Source: Promethearchaeota archaeon (GTDB taxonomy: Archaea; Asgardarchaeota; Lokiarchaeia; Sigyniarchaeales; SOKP01). Taken from it: a DNA stretch of 7,874 bases. Positions 6,583-7,874 of this stretch are shown here, piece after piece; position 1 is the stretch's first letter, and each line of letters opens with the position of its first letter. The notes under the pieces are model-generated. The model was not told the origin of the DNA and did not search any database. It was given only the letters and a program-made list of their open reading frames with translations. The stretch is from NCBI GenBank assembly GCA_030615235.1, contig JAUWZR010000119.1, positions 1-7,874 of the forward strand, read 5' to 3'. Made by a program: the position numbers and the translations under genes.

Positions 6583-6605
6583 TTTAATGTAAAAAATTCA
6601 TTAAA
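6583..6605. terminator. Candidate bidirectional terminator hairpin
   Basis: TTTAATG at 6583-6589 pairs with CATTAAA at 6599-6605 around a 9-nt A-rich loop. T-tracts exist on both strands. It lies 14 bp after the regulator stop and between the regulator and the oppositely oriented GTPase remnant. The stem is short and all but one pair are A-T, so it may be chance. Confidence 0.3.
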
Positions 6606-6621
6606 TGAAAACTTTTAAGTA

Positions 6622-6798
6622 TTATAGCAATGAGTTATAAAGCGATTCCGCTATAGTATAAAAGGCGTATTCAACGTTTTCACCTATCAAAGCGCTAGTT
6701 TCAATGTATCCTAAATTAAGGTAACTCGCAAGATCAGACCCTTTTTCAGAAGCGCTCTTGAAAAATATAAATATTAACGCTTTTTGGATTGAAAAAGT
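6622..6798 (-). pseudogene. C-terminal remnant of a Ras/Rab-like small GTPase
   Basis: The minus strand holds a 58-codon open stretch ending at a TAA (6622-6624). Its residues 15-58 read as the C-terminal third of a small GTPase: SEKGSDLASYLNLGYIETSA, then LIGENVEYAFYTIAESLYN. ETSA is the G5 guanine-specificity motif, and the G-E-N-V-x-x-A-F helix after it is typical of Ras/Rab proteins. The P-loop (G1), switch and NKxD (G4) regions are absent. There is no ATG, GTG or TTG before the motif, and a stop lies at 6799-6801. The fragment begins only 40 bp after the 3' end of the tRNA-Pro gene on the same strand. It is therefore a truncated relic, probably made by deletion, rearrangement or insertion at the tRNA. 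Such GTPases are expanded in Asgard genomes. Confidence 0.72.
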
Positions 6799-6830
6799 TT
6801 AAATTAACGACTTCCTTTCGAGATTACTTT

Positions 6831-6837
6831 AGAAAAA
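6831..6837 (-). terminator. T-tract terminator of the tRNA gene
   Basis: TTTTTCT follows the discriminator base of the tRNA directly on the minus strand. This is a normal archaeal stop signal and shows that CCA is not encoded. Confidence 0.5.
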
Positions 6838-6938
6838 TGGGAAAGGGGGGATTTGAACCCCCGACCTCTCAGTTCCGAACCGAGATTAATGCTGAAATAC
6901 ATAGGTTTCAGTATCATTCCAAGCTAGACCACCTTCCC
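6838..6938 (-). tRNA. tRNA-Pro (anticodon CGG), with intron
   Basis: The 101-bp gene gives a 74-nt tRNA after removal of a 27-nt intron. The acceptor stem is GGGAAGG / CTTTCCC with one G-U pair and discriminator A. The D arm is GTCT-loop-TGAT with GG in the loop. The anticodon arm is CTCGG-TTCGGAA-CTGAG, so the anticodon is CGG (proline CCG codons). The variable region is AGGTC, and the T arm is GGGGG-TTCAAAT-CCCCC. The D-arm sequence GGTCTAG...TGAT is also typical of tRNA-Pro. CCA is not encoded. It lies 77 bp downstream of the UPF0147 gene, on the same strand. Confidence 0.92.
6886..6912 (-). other. Archaeal tRNA intron at non-canonical position 25/26
   Basis: The 27-nt insert lies between the D stem and the anticodon stem, not at the usual 37/38 site. 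It forms a bulge-helix-bulge of the HBh' type. AATG (exon, tRNA 20-23) pairs with CATT (intron) as the 4-bp central helix. The 3-nt bulges are ATA and AAT, and the inner hairpin is CTGAAA/TTTCAG with an 8-nt loop. Cutting after the second base of each bulge restores ...TGAT-T-CTCGG..., the normal tRNA-Pro sequence. The outer helix is only about 2 bp, as in other relaxed introns, which need the broader-specificity archaeal splicing endonucleases. Confidence 0.87.
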
Positions 6939-7015
6939 AAGAGAAAGCCTTTTGTATCGAACCCAAAAATGTGTCTGAAAATCTTACAAATAAGAAGGCA
7001 TTAAAATAATAAAAT

Positions 7016-7297
7016 TTAATCTTTTATATTTTCTAAGAGAGAAATTATCCGATAAATAGTAGTTCGCGAATGAAATGGAATATTTGCATCTTGAGATAAG
7101 TCTGTAATCATATACATAACACTACTGGCAAGAACTGCAGGACTATCATCCTCGCGCTTTAATTCTTCGATTCCTTTTTGAGCTACTCGCTTTATATTTC
7201 TTGGAACGCCTCGATCATTAATCATTCCATTAAGTAAATAATCCACTTTTGAAAATGTGTCCAATATTTCTTCAGTAAATTCTGGTCCCCTCGGCAT
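7016..7297 (-). CDS. UPF0147 family protein
   Basis: A 93-residue helical protein of the archaea-specific UPF0147 family, whose function is not established. The family pattern is clear: NDRGVPRNIKRVAQKGIEEL (near 31-50), then SSVMYMITDLSQDANIPFHS (near 60-79) and RTTIYRIISLLENI at the end, i.e. two repeats of an N-D/D-x-x-x-P motif within helices. I chose the ATG at 7297, which gives MPRGPEF and has a purine-rich GTGAG about 10 nt upstream. A TTG at 7303 would add two residues. A TATA-like TTTAAAAA lies near 7354-7370 on the same strand. It sits 77 bp upstream of the tRNA-Pro gene. Confidence 0.87.
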   Translation of the reverse strand: MPRGPEFTEEILDTFSKVDYLLNGMINDRGVPRNIKRVAQKGIEELKREDDSPAVLASSVMYMITDLSQDANIPFHSRTTIYRIISLLENIKD

Positions 7298-7353
7298 AAC
7301 CAACTCACTTTTTAATTTAGTCTAAAAAAAATAATAATAAAATACTCTATTAC

Positions 7354-7370
7354 TTGACTTTTTAAATATT
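7354..7370 (-). promoter_or_regulatory. Candidate TATA box upstream of the UPF0147 gene
   Basis: On the minus strand the segment reads AATATTTAAAAAGTCAA, about 60-70 bp before the ATG at 7297, which would give a leader of about 35 nt containing the GTGAG element. The surroundings are almost pure A/T, so confidence is low. Confidence 0.3.
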
Positions 7371-7435
7371 AATTAAAATTTAATTTTTTTGATTTTTTAA
7401 TATAAATAAATAGAGTAGTAGTGATATAATAGTAA

Positions 7436-7442
7436 TAAAAAA
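7436..7442 (-). terminator. T-tract terminator after the partial gene
   Basis: Directly after the TAG of the gene at 7443, the minus strand runs into six T residues and further T-rich sequence. It should separate that transcript from the UPF0147 gene 139 bp further on. Confidence 0.4.
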
Positions 7443-7874
7443 CTAGAAAATTCCAAATTCACGGATTTTTTTCGTTAATTTTGGAATTTCCTCTTCGAAT
7501 GCAATTAACCGATTATAATATCTATCGTATATTTCTCTAAACGCAAAACTTTCAGCTTGATTCAAGTCTTTAACGAAATTATAAGATATTTCAGATATCT
7601 CTGAGAAAACATTATTAAATTTGTTAGTAATTTCTATTAACCTCGGTTCTACCTTTTTTCTTTGCTTTCTTACCATATTTCTTAATTTTCCTCGAGGAAT
7701 TCTTATATTTTCAATTAGTTTATCACATTTATCCAAAAACAGATATGTGTTCGCTCGATTCTCTTCCGGTAATTTAGTCTCAATGATCTCTGTGCGCCAA
7801 GTATTTATTCTCCCTTTTGCATAAGTATCAAAATTTAACGATATCGAATCAATACCTTCTTGAATAAGGAATCT
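7443..7874 (-). CDS. C-terminal part of a PEP synthase-like protein with a helical tail (partial)
   Basis: The frame is open from the right edge of the window to the TAG at 7443: 143 residues with the start outside. A TTG at 7736 is possible but would ignore the coding-like sequence before it. The first 21 visible residues, beginning RFLIQEGIDSISLNFD, match the ending typical of phosphoenolpyruvate synthase (pyruvate, water dikinase): hydrophobic-E-G-I-D-S-I-S-L-N-x-D. That family normally stops about 20 residues later. Here about 117 more residues follow, highly charged and predicted by eye to be alpha-helical or coiled coil (for example EEEIPKLTKKIREFG at the end). Whether this is a true PEP synthase with an added domain, or another protein with a similar motif, cannot be settled without the missing part. 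Confidence 0.55.
   Translation of the reverse strand, partial: RFLIQEGIDSISLNFDTYAKGRINTWRTEIIETKLPEENRANTYLFLDKCDKLIENIRIPRGKLRNMVRKQRKKVEPRLIEITNKFNNVFSEISEISYNFVKDLNQAESFAFREIYDRYYNRLIAFEEEIPKLTKKIREFGIF

Noticed and set aside
6942..6968. GGGTTCGATAC on the minus strand, resembling a tRNA T-loop or B box, just upstream of the tRNA
   Set aside because: The flanks do not pair as a proper T arm (two mismatches in the would-be stem) and no acceptor stem is present, so it is not a second tRNA or fragment.
6789..7004. 71-residue plus-strand frame containing GGFEPPTSQFRTE
   Set aside because: It runs antisense through the tRNA-Pro gene. The GGFEPP sequence is the usual false peptide produced by translating the complement of a tRNA T arm.
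7343..7417. 9-bp inverted repeat TACTCTATT / AATAGAGTA
   Set aside because: The arms are 57 bp apart in almost pure A/T sequence and no other signal supports a function.
7621..7824. 67-residue hydrophobic plus-strand frame
   Set aside because: It is antisense to the partial minus-strand gene, whose charged helical protein is more convincing. The hydrophobic look comes from the complement of Lys/Glu-rich codons.

Overview
This AT-rich window looks like a piece of chromosome from an archaeon of the Asgard group. The archaeal evidence is a UPF0147-family protein, a geranylgeranyl-reductase-type flavoprotein, a tRNA-Pro with a bulge-helix-bulge intron at a non-canonical site, T-tract terminators, TATA-like boxes about 26 bp upstream of start codons, and frequent TTG/GTG starts without Shine-Dalgarno sequences. 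Two eukaryotic-signature traces narrow this to Asgard: a complete single-domain gelsolin-like protein (4921-5226, +) and the broken C-terminal end of a Ras/Rab-like small GTPase (6622-6798, -). The assignment is inferred from these families; no phylogeny was run.

Left part (1-3457, + strand): two tandem M29-family metallo-aminopeptidase paralogues of 369 residues each, about 70% identical without gaps by hand count. Each is preceded by nearly the same 48-bp promoter/leader. A multi-pass membrane acyltransferase of the HGSNAT/DUF1624 type follows. Middle (3486-4673, - strand): the FAD-dependent geranylgeranyl reductase family protein, convergent with the acyltransferase (28-bp gap) and divergent from the gelsolin gene across a 247-bp AT-rich intergenic region.

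Right-middle (4921-6568, + strand): the gelsolin-domain gene, an intergenic region with a perfect 10-bp inverted repeat, then a sensorless histidine kinase overlapping by 8 bp with a stand-alone receiver-domain response regulator. These two are almost certainly a translationally coupled two-component pair.

Right part (6569-7874, - strand): the GTPase remnant, tRNA-Pro(CGG) with a 27-nt intron between tRNA positions 25 and 26, a UPF0147 gene, and the 3' end of a larger gene cut by the window edge. The N-terminal part of that visible end resembles the extreme C-terminus of phosphoenolpyruvate synthase, followed by a long charged helical extension.

The genes do not form one obvious pathway. The most notable items are the minimal gelsolin beside a sensorless two-component pair, the GTPase remnant just 3' of the tRNA, the non-canonical tRNA intron, and the duplicated aminopeptidases in which the position of the family's active-site tyrosine is Phe in one copy and Pro in the other. 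I found no CRISPR array, transposase, integrase or rRNA.
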